Shown here piece by piece: positions 21,526-29,910 of a DNA stretch of 33,845 bases. The stretch spans positions 1 through 33,845 of the forward strand of contig JAFOBJ010000011.1 of NCBI GenBank assembly GCA_017381865.1. Direction: 5' to 3'. The stretch is from Bacteroidales bacterium (lineage in GTDB: Bacteria; Bacteroidota; Bacteroidia; Bacteroidales; F082). The translations under genes were made by a program, and so were the position numbers. The first letter of the stretch is position 1, and the number at the start of each line of letters is the position of its first letter. The notes under the pieces were generated by a model, which made no database searches, had not been told where the DNA came from, and saw nothing but the letters and a program-made list of their open reading frames with translations.

Positions 21526-21610
21526 GCGTTAGGGATTGGAGCGGCATCCTTTTGAAGCGCAGCGGAAAAAGATATAGCGGAAAGCCCGACGGCGATAGCC
21601 GGAACGCCCT
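21526..21610. ncRNA. Dispersed structured element, copy 2 (Flavo-1-like)
   Basis: The same ends as the element at 790-941 (GCGTTAGGGATTGGAGCGGC then ATCC; AAAGATATAGCGGAAAGCCC then GACGGC and GCCGGAACGCCC) with a short GAAGCGCAGCGG middle. GGAT/ATCC, GGC/GCC and GCGTT/AACGC can pair. It sits in a 470-bp intergenic gap after a terminator. Strand and function are unknown. Confidence 0.5.
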
Positions 21611-21613
21611 AAA

Positions 21614-21709
21614 ACAATTCATAATGCATAATGCATAATGCATAATTAAAGTTTAATGGTTAATGGTTGTTGAATTAACTTTGCGTTACGTTGCGACTTT
21701 GCGAGAGGA
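21614..21709. repeat. Heptamer array plus CGCAAAG repeat (copy 2)
   Basis: AATTCAT and repeated AATGCAT units are followed by GTTTAATGGTTAATGGTTG words. Then TTTGCGTTACGTTGCGACTT and TGCGAG, the reverse of the repeat at 692 and 31514. Confidence 0.55.
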
Positions 21710-21747
21710 ACACTAATAACTTCGTGAGTTTTCGTAGATATAAAGAA

Positions 21748-21797
21748 AGAGACGTGTCAACGTGTGTTTATTTTTAAGGTAACGTTGACGCGTCTCT
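21748..21797. repeat. GAGACG hairpin, copy 1
   Basis: AGAGACGTGTCAACGT pairs with ACGTTGACGCGTCTCT over 16 bp with one G-T pair. The copy at 31290-31338 has two compensatory changes and the same wobble position. An octamer array follows up to the proS stop. Confidence 0.65.
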
Positions 21798-21799
21798 AC

Positions 21800-21834
21800 T
21801 TGTTGTCTTGTAGTCTTATAGACTTGCAGACTTT
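21800..21834. repeat. Octamer array next to the proS stop
   Basis: TTGTTGTC, TTGTAGTC, TTATAGAC, TTGCAGAC: 8-bp period. The proS stop at 21836 is 1 bp away. Confidence 0.6.
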
Positions 21835-21835
21835 A

Positions 21836-23308
21836 TCAATAAGCTCTTGCGAATATCACGCGGCGTTTTGAAGGCTGACCTGAGTAGATGCATTTGCCAT
21901 CTTCGTAGTCGTCGTCCAAAGGAATGCAGCGGATAGTAGCTTTTGTTTCTTCTTTAATCTTTTGTTCTGTCTCTGGAGTGCCGTCCCAGTGAGCGTAGAC
22001 GAACATGCTGTTTTCGATTTGAGTCTTGAAGTCTTCCCAAGTATCGACTTTAACAGTTCTTGACTGACGGAAGTCGAGAGCTTTTTGGAAGATATTGTTT
22101 TGGATTTCTTCGAGAAGATTTGTGATGTAATCTTCGATGCCGTCGATTGTGACAGAGCTCTTTTCGAGAGTGTCGCGGCGAGCGATTTCAACAGAGTTGT
22201 TTTCCACATCGCGAGGACCAGCAGCGATACGAACTGGCACGCCTTTGAGTTCCCATTCAGCGAATTTGAATCCAGGTTTCTGAGTGTCGCGGTCGTCGAA
22301 TTTCACGCGCATTCTTCTAGCTTCGAGGCGTTTCTTCAAGTCATCGCAGTAGTTGAGAACTGTTTCTTTTTGTTCGTCTGTCTTGTAGATAGGAACGATA
22401 ACCACTTCGATAGGAGCGATTCTTGGAGGAAGCACGAGGCCGTTATCATCTGAGTGAGCCATGATGAGAGCGCCGATCAAACGAGTTGAAACGCCCCATG
22501 AAGTAGCCCAAACATATTCCAATTTATTTTCTTTATTAAGATATTTAACATCGAAAGCCTTGGCGAAGTTCTGTGCGAGGAAGTGAGAAGTACCAGCTTG
22601 GAGAGCCTTGCCGTCTTGCATCATAGCCTCGATACAGAATGTCTCTTCTGCGCCAGCGAAACGTTCGTTAGCAGATTTGATACCGCGGATAACAGGAAGA
22701 GCCATGTATTTCTCAGCGAATTCTGAATAGACGTCGAGCATTTTACGAGCTTCTGCCAAAGCCTCTTCGCGTGTAGCGTGAGCTGTGTGACCTTCTTGCC
22801 ACAAGAACTCAGCAGTGCGGAGGAAAGAACGGGTACGCATTTCCCAGCGGACCACGTTAGCCCATTGGTTGCACAATATTGGAAGGTCGCGGTAACTCTT
22901 GATCCAGTTGCGATATGTATCCCAAATGATTGTCTCTGAAGTTGGACGAACGATGAGTTCTTCTTCGAGTCTTGCGTCTGGGTCGACGACGACGCCAGCA
23001 CCATTAGGGTCGTTTTTGAGACGGTAGTGAGTTACGACAGCACATTCTTTAGCGAAGCCTTCTACGTGGCTAGCTTCCTTGCTAAAGAAACTCTTAGGGA
23101 TAAACAATGGGAAATACGCATTGACGTGACCTGTGTCTTTAAACATTTTATCGAGAGCATCTTGCATGAACTCCCAAATTGCATAACCGTAAGGTTTGAT
23201 AACCATACAACCTCTAACTGCAGAATTTTCTGCCAAATCAGCTTTAGAAACAAGATCATTATACCATTGGGAATAATTTTCTTGACGAGATGTTAAATCT
23301 TTTGCCAT
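21836..23308 (-). CDS. proS: Prolyl-tRNA synthetase (archaeal/eukaryotic-like type)
   Basis: A 490-residue class II synthetase that charges tRNA-Pro. Motif 2 region [20 protein letters not shown] and motif 3 region [20 protein letters not shown] are intact, as is RPTSETIIW. The anticodon-binding domain spans about 300-400. The C-terminal zinc-type domain (about 410-490, ending RVIFARAY) is of the ProS type without the INS editing domain. Length and domain order match the Bacteroidota enzyme. A TATTTTTG box lies at 23347-23354. Confidence 0.96.
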   Translation of the reverse strand: MAKDLTSRQENYSQWYNDLVSKADLAENSAVRGCMVIKPYGYAIWEFMQDALDKMFKDTGHVNAYFPLFIPKSFFSKEASHVEGFAKECAVVTHYRLKNDPNGAGVVVDPDARLEEELIVRPTSETIIWDTYRNWIKSYRDLPILCNQWANVVRWEMRTRSFLRTAEFLWQEGHTAHATREEALAEARKMLDVYSEFAEKYMALPVIRGIKSANERFAGAEETFCIEAMMQDGKALQAGTSHFLAQNFAKAFDVKYLNKENKLEYVWATSWGVSTRLIGALIMAHSDDNGLVLPPRIAPIEVVIVPIYKTDEQKETVLNYCDDLKKRLEARRMRVKFDDRDTQKPGFKFAEWELKGVPVRIAAGPRDVENNSVEIARRDTLEKSSVTIDGIEDYITNLLEEIQNNIFQKALDFRQSRTVKVDTWEDFKTQIENSMFVYAHWDGTPETEQKIKEETKATIRCIPLDDDYEDGKCIYSGQPSKRRVIFARAY

Positions 23309-23346
23309 CTTTATTATTGGTATAGTATTTGTATATTTTTAAAGTG

Positions 23347-23354
23347 CAAAAATA
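23347..23354 (-). promoter_or_regulatory. -7 box of proS
   Basis: TATTTTTG on the minus strand, 38 bp before ATG 23308. The divergent lipoprotein gene begins 41 bp to the right. Confidence 0.5.
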
Positions 23355-23394
23355 AAAAAAAATTGTACACATTTATAATTTAAACACTATAAAA

Positions 23395-24681
23395 ATGGAA
23401 CGCTTTAATTTTTTAATCATCGCTTTAGGAATTCTGTTAACATCTTGTTCTTCAAGTAGTAATGTCGTAAAAGACGATGCGTATTATTCTCCTTTCGACA
23501 AAAATGCCAAAGACGGCAAGGAATTAGCCGTATCTGAAAACGGCACTTTCAACACTTCAAGCATCAGCAGCAATTCTCAATATGATTATCAAGCATATTA
23601 CAGCGAAAACACAACGCAAAAACCAAAAGCTGAGCCAACATACGAAAAAACGGAAACAGTGACCGACACAAACGGCGTTGTTTACACCAGTACAGAAATA
23701 TATTACGACGATAGCTACAAAAACGCATCCAATTATGGTTATCTCGAAGATAATTACGATTACTATTACGATGATGACGACGATGACTGGAATACAAGCG
23801 TTTATGTAGGAATAGGTTATCCTTATGGAAGTTATTGGGGATTCAATTACGGATACCCTTATTATTATCCATCTTATTACTACCCTTCCTATTATTATAA
23901 TTGGCATTACAACTGGTGGTGGACTCCTTATTATTATAGTCCATATTACCATCCACATTATTGCTATCCACACTATCATTATCCATTATATCCGCCACAC
24001 AAGCCAGGTCATGGCGGACACAAGCCACATCCAGGTGGAGGCCTCGCCCCTGCTCCAACCAACCCAAGACCAAACGGTCAAGGCGGATTACATGTCGCTG
24101 GCAACAACAGCAGACCTGCATCAGCAGGATTAGCTCCAGCTTCTTCATCAAGACCTTCAAGCGCTTCTAGAAGCAACGATAGACCATCAAGCTCACGCAC
24201 TTCAACAACAGTGCGTCCTTCAAGCAGCTCGCGTCCTTCAAGCGCAACAAGACCTTCAAGCAGCAGTTCATCTGCAAGACAATCATCTTCCGAACGTAAA
24301 TCATACGCTCCAGCAAGTAGCAACAGACAAGTACGTTCAAGTTCAGAATATGTGAGACCAAGTTCTAGTTCTTCATCAAACAGAAACAATACAAGTGTCA
24401 ACAGACCAAGCAGTTCTTCTTCAAGCAGAAGTAGTAGCGTAAGCAGACCAAGCAGTTCTTCTTCAAACAGAAGTAGCAGCGTAAGCAGACCTAGCAGTTC
24501 TTCTTCAAACAGAAGCAGCAGCGTAAGCAGACCAAGCAGTTCTTCTTCAAGCAGAAGTAGCAGCGTAAGCAGACCAAGCAGTTCTTCTTCAAACAGAAGT
24601 AGCGGAAGCTTCAACACTGGCTCTTCAAGCAGAAGCAGCGGAAGCATGGGCGGCGCAAGAGTTAGCGGCGGAAGACGTTAA
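23395..24681 (+). CDS. Lipoprotein with Tyr/His/Pro region and Ser/Arg tandem repeats
   Basis: A 428-residue surface-type lipoprotein. The signal MERFNFLIIALGILLTSC ends in a lipobox with Cys18. An acidic linker (DDDDDD around residue 130) leads into a Tyr/Trp/His/Pro-rich segment (about 140-205), then a Gly/His/Pro stretch, and a low-complexity Ser/Arg/Pro tail (about 240-428) with five 14-residue units of the form RPSSSSSNRSSSVS. The tail is highly basic and disordered and could bind polyanions or cell wall. No enzyme motif. It is 12 bp before the OMPP1/FadL-like gene, so one operon. Confidence 0.8.
   Translation: MERFNFLIIALGILLTSCSSSSNVVKDDAYYSPFDKNAKDGKELAVSENGTFNTSSISSNSQYDYQAYYSENTTQKPKAEPTYEKTETVTDTNGVVYTSTEIYYDDSYKNASNYGYLEDNYDYYYDDDDDDWNTSVYVGIGYPYGSYWGFNYGYPYYYPSYYYPSYYYNWHYNWWWTPYYYSPYYHPHYCYPHYHYPLYPPHKPGHGGHKPHPGGGLAPAPTNPRPNGQGGLHVAGNNSRPASAGLAPASSSRPSSASRSNDRPSSSRTSTTVRPSSSSRPSSATRPSSSSSSARQSSSERKSYAPASSNRQVRSSSEYVRPSSSSSSNRNNTSVNRPSSSSSSRSSSVSRPSSSSSNRSSSVSRPSSSSSNRSSSVSRPSSSSSSRSSSVSRPSSSSSNRSSGSFNTGSSSRSSGSMGGARVSGGRR
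24403..24604. repeat. 42-bp tandem repeat inside the lipoprotein gene
   Basis: Four full copies and a partial fifth, starting at 24403, 24445, 24487, 24529 and 24571. Each encodes RPSSSSSNRSSSVS, with N/S exchange at position 8. A more diverged copy starts at 24355. The near-identity suggests recent expansion and length variability. Confidence 0.8.
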
Positions 24682-24693
24682 AAACCAACAGTT

Positions 24694-26148
24694 ATGAAAA
24701 AGATTTTTTTAACATTATTAGTCTTAGTGCCTTTCTTCGTCAAAGGCCAAAGCATTTATGATGCCTACAATTTATCGGCATCTTATTATCAAGGCACCGC
24801 AAAAAGCATGGCGATGGGAAATGCGATGGGCGCAGTCGGACAAGACTTCTCCTCCATCAGCATCAACCCTGCTGGATTGGGATTGTTCAGAAAGCCAACA
24901 TTCACGTTCACGCCTTCCATCAACACCATATTCACCAATTCCTATGCCAACGGAGGAAAACCGGGTTTTGATTCGAAAGCCAATTTGTCCATTAACAACA
25001 TCGGATATGTAGGCGTCAACAAAAGTGGCGACAACACTGTCACATGGGCCATCGGCATGAACAGAACCAACAACTTAAACAGCAAAACATTCTTTGACGG
25101 ATACAACTATAACAATTCATTAATTGACGCTTATTTTGCAGAAATAATAGCCAACGATATATATGACGAAAAAGAATTAGAATATTATTCTCCTACTTAT
25201 ATATATCCTTTATGGCAAACTTATCTCATCAACTTTGAACAAGATGGAACTTTAAGCACGCCTGTTCCTGCCGGAAATTTACGACAATTAAGAGACGTCA
25301 ATTCCTGGGGCGGAACCAACGAATGGACAGCGAGTTCTAGCATCAACTTCAACGACAAGCTTTTCTTCGGTGTTTCCATCAACTTACCTTACATATCAAG
25401 CAAAAGAGTTAGCGATTATACAGAAACATTCAAACACGAATCAGAAGAATATTTCTGGTCACAAGAAGAAATTCTAGCCACTACAGGATGGGGATTTAAC
25501 AGCAAATTAGGTCTCATCGCCTACCCTTGCCGATGGCTACGCGTCGGAGCAGCTTTCCATACGCCATCTGTTTATAATCTAACTGACAGCTGGAGAACGA
25601 AAACCACTTCAACCCTCGATTCTGGCAGTTTCGAATATGTCGTGCCAACATCTTATTTCAGCTATTCACTAGTAACGCCATGGAGAGCCAACGCCAGTGC
25701 AGCATTCATTTTCGGCAATTTCGGAATGATTACCGCAGACTTTGAATATGTAGATTACAGAAAAATAAAACTATCTGATTCAGAATTCGATTACAGCGAG
25801 TATAATAAATCTATATCAAACACATTCAAACCAACGATGAACTTCAGATTAGGAACCGAATGGCGTTACCAAAACTATTGTTTCAGAGGTGGTTACTCAT
25901 TCTACGGAAGTCCTTATGGCATAACAAAACTCGATTATATGAGAGACGCTATATCATGCGGCTTCGGTTACACACATCATTTCTTGACGATAGACTTCGC
26001 TTATGTCTATATGCTACAAAATCATAATTACAACTTATATTCTCAATACACAAATTATTACGACCAAGTTGTTGAGAATAATATAGAAGTTTATGAAACA
26101 ACAAAATTGCACAGCATCGTCGTTACATTAAGATTAAAATTATATTAA
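24694..26148 (+). CDS. OMPP1/FadL-family outer membrane transport protein
   Basis: A 484-residue outer membrane beta-barrel. The signal peptide ends at FFVKGQ. The N-terminal stretch has the OMPP1/FadL hallmark: AMGNAMGAVGQDFSSISINP followed by AGLGLFR, which in FadL forms the plug and NPA motif for hydrophobic ligands. Alternating beta strands continue to the terminal LHSIVVTLRLKLY with its aromatic end. Bacteroidota versions are sometimes called hemin receptors without proof. It is co-transcribed with the upstream Ser/Arg-repeat lipoprotein and ends at a bidirectional terminator. Confidence 0.83.
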   Translation: MKKIFLTLLVLVPFFVKGQSIYDAYNLSASYYQGTAKSMAMGNAMGAVGQDFSSISINPAGLGLFRKPTFTFTPSINTIFTNSYANGGKPGFDSKANLSINNIGYVGVNKSGDNTVTWAIGMNRTNNLNSKTFFDGYNYNNSLIDAYFAEIIANDIYDEKELEYYSPTYIYPLWQTYLINFEQDGTLSTPVPAGNLRQLRDVNSWGGTNEWTASSSINFNDKLFFGVSINLPYISSKRVSDYTETFKHESEEYFWSQEEILATTGWGFNSKLGLIAYPCRWLRVGAAFHTPSVYNLTDSWRTKTTSTLDSGSFEYVVPTSYFSYSLVTPWRANASAAFIFGNFGMITADFEYVDYRKIKLSDSEFDYSEYNKSISNTFKPTMNFRLGTEWRYQNYCFRGGYSFYGSPYGITKLDYMRDAISCGFGYTHHFLTIDFAYVYMLQNHNYNLYSQYTNYYDQVVENNIEVYETTKLHSIVVTLRLKLY

Positions 26149-26180
26149 AAAAGGCCAGATAAACTTTATGGTTTCAAACA

Positions 26181-26213
26181 AAAAAGGTTGCCAAGTAATT
26201 GACAACCTTTTCT
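26181..26213. terminator. Bidirectional terminator
   Basis: The arms AAAAAGGTTG and CAACCTTTTCTTT flank a CCAAGTAATTGA loop. It lies between the convergent OMPP1-like and zinc-ribbon genes. Confidence 0.75.
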
Positions 26214-26232
26214 TTATATATAATACTTAAAA

Positions 26233-27024
26233 TCAATCTTGTGATTCGTTGTGATACATATCAACGATATCTTGGTCGATTAAGATACGGCCGCAATATT
26301 CACAAACGATGATTTTCTTGTGCATACGAATATCAAGTTGGTGTTGTGGAGGGATTTTGTTGTAGCAACCGCCACAAGCGTCGCGTTCAATCTTAACGAC
26401 TGCCAAACCATTGCGAGCATTTTTTCTGATGCGTTTGTAAGCTGTAAGAAGACGTTCTTCAATAAGTTGTTCACTTTCTTGTGAGCGAACCATAAGTTCT
26501 TGTTCTTCTTTTTCAGTTTCTTCAACGATTGATGACAACTCACCTTTCTTGAGTTCTAAGTCGCCTTTACGTTCTTCTAGGCGAGCATTTGTTTCGCTCA
26601 AAGATATTTTCAACATCTCTGATTTCTTTGTAAAATCATTGATACGTTTTTCGCAAAGTTGAATATCTAATGATTGATATTCAATTTCTTTTGTCAATGA
26701 TTCATACTCACGATTGTTGCGAACATTATTTTGTTGTTCTTCGTATTTTTTAATGAGAGATGTAGCTTCTTTAATTTTGTTTTTATAGTCAGCGATGTCT
26801 TTAGCGAATTTTTCCAATTCCTCATTGAATTTAGTGATACGAGTTTCCATACCAGCTATTTCGTCTTCTAAATCTTGAACTTCAAGAGGCAATTCACCGC
26901 GGATGATACGAATTTTATCTATTTTAGAATCAACCTGTTGTAAAGTATACAATTCAATAAGTTTTCTTTCAACGGTAATTTCTTGTTCTTCTGCGTTGTG
27001 ATTTTTTAAGTTATTGTCTTCCAT
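26233..27024 (-). CDS. C4-type zinc-ribbon coiled-coil protein
   Basis: A 263-residue protein. Residues about 20-190 form a long antiparallel coiled coil (many heptad Glu/Lys/Leu segments). The C-terminus has a four-cysteine zinc ribbon, CGGCYNKI and then CEYCGRIL about 20 residues on. This matches the CT398/YbgI-linked family thought to bind nucleic acid or protein partners. It lies 21 bp downstream of NIF3, a conserved pairing in Bacteroidota and other bacteria. Confidence 0.87.
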   Translation of the reverse strand: MEDNNLKNHNAEEQEITVERKLIELYTLQQVDSKIDKIRIIRGELPLEVQDLEDEIAGMETRITKFNEELEKFAKDIADYKNKIKEATSLIKKYEEQQNNVRNNREYESLTKEIEYQSLDIQLCEKRINDFTKKSEMLKISLSETNARLEERKGDLELKKGELSSIVEETEKEEQELMVRSQESEQLIEERLLTAYKRIRKNARNGLAVVKIERDACGGCYNKIPPQHQLDIRMHKKIIVCEYCGRILIDQDIVDMYHNESQD

Positions 27025-27045
27025 ATATTTATAAAAAATTTAATA

Positions 27046-27858
27046 TTAAACAAAATAATTAACGGAGTTCGTATTCACCCTCGAAATTTGAACTGCAAAT
27101 TTAGGATTTTTTTTGAGAATAATATCAGCAAATAATTGTTTTGTGAATTGTTCTGTTTCAAAATGTCCCGCATCAACGATAAGTATTTCATTATCAGCGT
27201 CAAAGAAATCATGATATTTTAAATCAGCAGTAACATAAACATCTGCTCCACAGCGTTTTGCGTCATTTATCAAGAAAGCTCCAGAACCTCCGCAAATTGC
27301 GACTTTTCTTATAGTTTTATTCTGCAATTCAGAATGGCGAATTGCTCTGACATTTAATTTTTCCTTAATAATTTTTAAGAAATCATTCTCCAACATTTCG
27401 TTTTCAAGAACGCCAATCATTCCACTTCCAACTTGAGTTGCGGAGTTGTCGAGTTGCTGAGTTGCTGAAAAGTTTGGATGCAATATGTTTAAGTTTTTCA
27501 AGCCGAGTTGGTTTGCAAGAACACGATTCACGCCATAGAAACTATTGTCGATATTAGTATGCATCGCAGCGATAGAAATGTCGTGTTTGATTGCTTTAGT
27601 GATAATTCTTCCAGTCGTGTCGTCGACAAGAATATTTTTCAATCCTTTAAAAATCAAAGGGTGATGGCTTATCACCAGATGAAATGAATTTTCTATAGCC
27701 TCGTCAATGACTTTTTCCGTAAGATCCAATGTCAGCAACACTTTATCAACCAAAGCGTTAGCATCACCAACAAGAAGTCCAGAGTTATCATAGCTCTCCT
27801 GCCAATGAATCGGCGCAACTTCTGTTATATAAGACAAAATTTCAGAGACTTTATTCAT
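27046..27858 (-). CDS. Nif3-like dinuclear metal centre protein
   Basis: A 270-residue NIF3/YbgI family protein (formerly GTP cyclohydrolase I type 2). Metal ligands are visible in SHHPLIFKG, HTNID and DAGHFETE. The opening VSEILSYITEVAPIHWQESYDNSGLLVGD is typical and fixes the start at 27858; the in-frame ATG at 27894 adds only a lysine-rich stretch overlapping a TATTTTAG promoter-like box. An octamer array encodes SATQQLDNSATQV in the linker before GSGMIGVL. It lacks the extra PII-like domain of longer members. The precise function is unsettled in the family. Confidence 0.9.
   Translation of the reverse strand: MNKVSEILSYITEVAPIHWQESYDNSGLLVGDANALVDKVLLTLDLTEKVIDEAIENSFHLVISHHPLIFKGLKNILVDDTTGRIITKAIKHDISIAAMHTNIDNSFYGVNRVLANQLGLKNLNILHPNFSATQQLDNSATQVGSGMIGVLENEMLENDFLKIIKEKLNVRAIRHSELQNKTIRKVAICGGSGAFLINDAKRCGADVYVTADLKYHDFFDADNEILIVDAGHFETEQFTKQLFADIILKKNPKFAVQISRVNTNSVNYFV
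27435..27468. repeat. Octamer array inside the NIF3 gene
   Basis: GAGTTGCG, GAGTTGTC, GAGTTGCT, GAGTTGCT, GA. It is read on the minus strand as an 8-residue-period peptide, SATQQLDN/SATQV. The same words encode SATRQLNNSAT in the PAP2 gene. Confidence 0.8.
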
Positions 27859-27900
27859 TTTTATTTTTTTGCTAAAATACGATTTTTTTGTCATTTATAG

Positions 27901-27931
27901 TTTGTTTTTCAAGAAAATAATCGTAAATTTG
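27901..27931 (+). promoter_or_regulatory. Canonical promoter of lpxK-lpxH
   Basis: TTTG at 27901-27904, 19 bp, TAAATTTG at 27924-27931, then 17 bp to ATG 27949. It is an exact fit to the Bacteroidota consensus. Confidence 0.75.
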
Positions 27932-27948
27932 TTCGTCTGTTAATTTTT

Positions 27949-28998
27949 ATGAAAAGGTTATTATTGCCCATATCATTCATCTATTCAATTGTCTTATTAA
28001 TAAGACATAAGCTATATGATTGGAATATTTTAAAATCAAAGAGTTACGATATTCCTAGCATATGTGTAGGCAACTTGAATTTTGGAGGAACTGGAAAAAC
28101 GCCTCATATTGAATATCTTACAGAACTATTATCTGAGAAATACAAACTTGCCATTTTAAGCCGCGGATATGGGCGTAACACTAAAGGATTCGTTTTAGCG
28201 AATGAAAATCATACACATCTAGACATCGGCGACGAGCCACTTCAATATTTCAAAAAATTTAAAGATGCAAAGGTTGCGGTAGATGAAAATCGCTGCGAAG
28301 GTATGGAACGACTTCTTCAAGAAGAAAATCCTCCTCAAATCGTGCTACTCGATGATGCTTATCAACACAGAAAGATAAAGCCAGGATTGAATATTTTATT
28401 AACAGACTATTATAACTTATACAGCAACAACCACTTATTCCCTGCTGGAAATTTAAGGGACATAAAAAAAGCCGCTCAAAGAGCCGACATTATTGTCGCA
28501 ACAAAATCTCCAAACGTGATAACTCCTTATTACAGAAGAGACGTGGAAAGCAGTCTGAAACCACTTCCCCATCAAAAGATTTTTTATTCTTACATAGAAT
28601 ATCTTAACTTCAGGCCTTTCAGCAAAATAAGTTATGAAACCGACATAAAAGAAACAAAAACAGCATTGCTTCTTTGCGGAATTGCTAATACATACTCACT
28701 GGAAGATTATCTAAAGAAAAAATATAATACCATATCAAAAATACAATTCAATGATCATCATAACTTTACAAAAAAAGATATTGACCATATCATTGAAAAA
28801 TACGATAGCATGATAGGTAAAAACAAAGTCATCATTACAACGGAAAAAGATGCGATGAGACTGATAAATTCTTCATTCATGAACAGATTCAACGACATAC
28901 CGGTCTTTGTCTTGCCTATTAAAATTAAATTCCACAAGGAAGCTGAGAATAGTTTCGACGACGAAATCTTAAATTATATTAACAATAATATATCGTGA
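27949..28998 (+). CDS. lpxK: Tetraacyldisaccharide 4'-kinase
   Basis: A 349-residue inner-membrane-associated kinase that phosphorylates the 4' position of the tetraacyldisaccharide lipid A precursor. An N-terminal hydrophobic segment (residues 4-20) anchors it. The P-loop is GGTGKT at 46-51, inside the family stretch CVGNLNFGGTGKTPHIEYL. LSRGYGR and LLDDAYQHRKIKPGLNILL also match LpxK. It leads an operon with lpxH 21 bp downstream, both in the Raetz pathway. Confidence 0.94.
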   Translation: MKRLLLPISFIYSIVLLIRHKLYDWNILKSKSYDIPSICVGNLNFGGTGKTPHIEYLTELLSEKYKLAILSRGYGRNTKGFVLANENHTHLDIGDEPLQYFKKFKDAKVAVDENRCEGMERLLQEENPPQIVLLDDAYQHRKIKPGLNILLTDYYNLYSNNHLFPAGNLRDIKKAAQRADIIVATKSPNVITPYYRRDVESSLKPLPHQKIFYSYIEYLNFRPFSKISYETDIKETKTALLLCGIANTYSLEDYLKKKYNTISKIQFNDHHNFTKKDIDHIIEKYDSMIGKNKVIITTEKDAMRLINSSFMNRFNDIPVFVLPIKIKFHKEAENSFDDEILNYINNNIS

Positions 28999-29019
28999 TG
29001 AATTAATTTTTGAGGAGAC

Positions 29020-29778
29020 ATGACAGAGAAGAAGATTTATTTCATCACCGACCTTCATTTGGGCGTACCGACACTTGAAGACTCGCATCAGAGAGAATTA
29101 AAACTGGTTCGTTTTTTAGATTCGATAAAAGACGAGGCCGAGGCGATTTTCCTCATGGGCGACCTCTTTGACTTCTGGTTTGAATATAAAACAGTAATTC
29201 CTCGCGGATATGTGCGTCTGCTCGGAAAACTATCGCAGCTCATCGACGCAGGAATTCCTATCCATTTATTCGCTGGCAACCACGACCTCTGGACTTTCGA
29301 CTATCTCCAGAAAGAAGTCGGAATCATATTACATCGCGAGCCAATGATAATGACACTGAAAAACAAGACTTTCTTCCTTGTACACGGCGACGGCAGAGGC
29401 CCTGGCGACAAAGGATACAAATTCTTAAAAAAAGTCTTTGAATGTAAGTTCAACCAATTCCTCTTCAGATGGTTTCACCCTGATTTAGGAATCGGACTTG
29501 CCTTGAAATGGTCTCATAATCATAGAGCAAAGAAATTGAAGAAAGAAGCCGAAGGCAATTATTATTCCATCGTTGAAGACACAATGCTTTATAAATATGC
29601 GCAAGAGTGCGTAAAAGAAAACCCAAACATCGATTATCTAGTATTCGGACATCAGCACAAACCGATGCAATATAAAGTCGATAATGGTGCGACAGTGACG
29701 GTAGTCGGCAATTGGATTCGGGATTTCTCTTATGCTGTGTTTGACGGAAAGGATATTAAGTTAGGAGTTAGGAGTTAA
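29020..29778 (+). CDS. lpxH: UDP-2,3-diacylglucosamine diphosphatase
   Basis: A 252-residue calcineurin-like phosphoesterase that cleaves UDP-2,3-diacylglucosamine to lipid X and UMP. The metal-binding motifs are in order: DLH (Asp11, His13), GDLFDFW, GNHDLW, VHGDG and FGHQHKP. The natural end is near FDGKDIKL; the final GVRS and stop are written by TTAGGAG heptamers that continue past the gene. It pairs with lpxK, 21 bp upstream. Confidence 0.92.
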   Translation: MTEKKIYFITDLHLGVPTLEDSHQRELKLVRFLDSIKDEAEAIFLMGDLFDFWFEYKTVIPRGYVRLLGKLSQLIDAGIPIHLFAGNHDLWTFDYLQKEVGIILHREPMIMTLKNKTFFLVHGDGRGPGDKGYKFLKKVFECKFNQFLFRWFHPDLGIGLALKWSHNHRAKKLKKEAEGNYYSIVEDTMLYKYAQECVKENPNIDYLVFGHQHKPMQYKVDNGATVTVVGNWIRDFSYAVFDGKDIKLGVRS

Positions 29779-29791
29779 GAGTTAGGAGTTA
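29761..29791. repeat. Heptamer array TTAGGAG across the lpxH stop
   Basis: TTAGGAG, TTAGGAG, TTAAGAG, TTAGGAG, TT. The in-frame TAA of lpxH is inside the array. Confidence 0.7.
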
Positions 29792-29820
29792 TAATAAAGA
29801 TAAAGAAACAACGTTACCAT

Positions 29821-29872
29821 ATAGCCCGAAGGGCTCAAACATATATAGCATATGGCATTGCCGTATGATAAA
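29821..29872. repeat. Paired short hairpins
   Basis: AGCCCGAAGGGCT and then CATATGGCATTGCCGTATG, two small hairpins about 15 bp apart. Analogues are GCCCTTACAGGGC at 20-32 and ATGGCAACGCCAT at 207-219 near the left end of the window. A/T-rich leader sequence follows to the M20 gene. Confidence 0.45.
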
Positions 29873-29910
29873 AAAGAAACTAGTTAAATTAAAAATATAA
29901 ATTAAAAAAA

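Noticed and set aside
24078-24647. 189-aa minus-strand Leu/Glu-rich ORF
   Set aside because: It is the antisense reading of the Ser/Arg repeat region of the lipoprotein gene.
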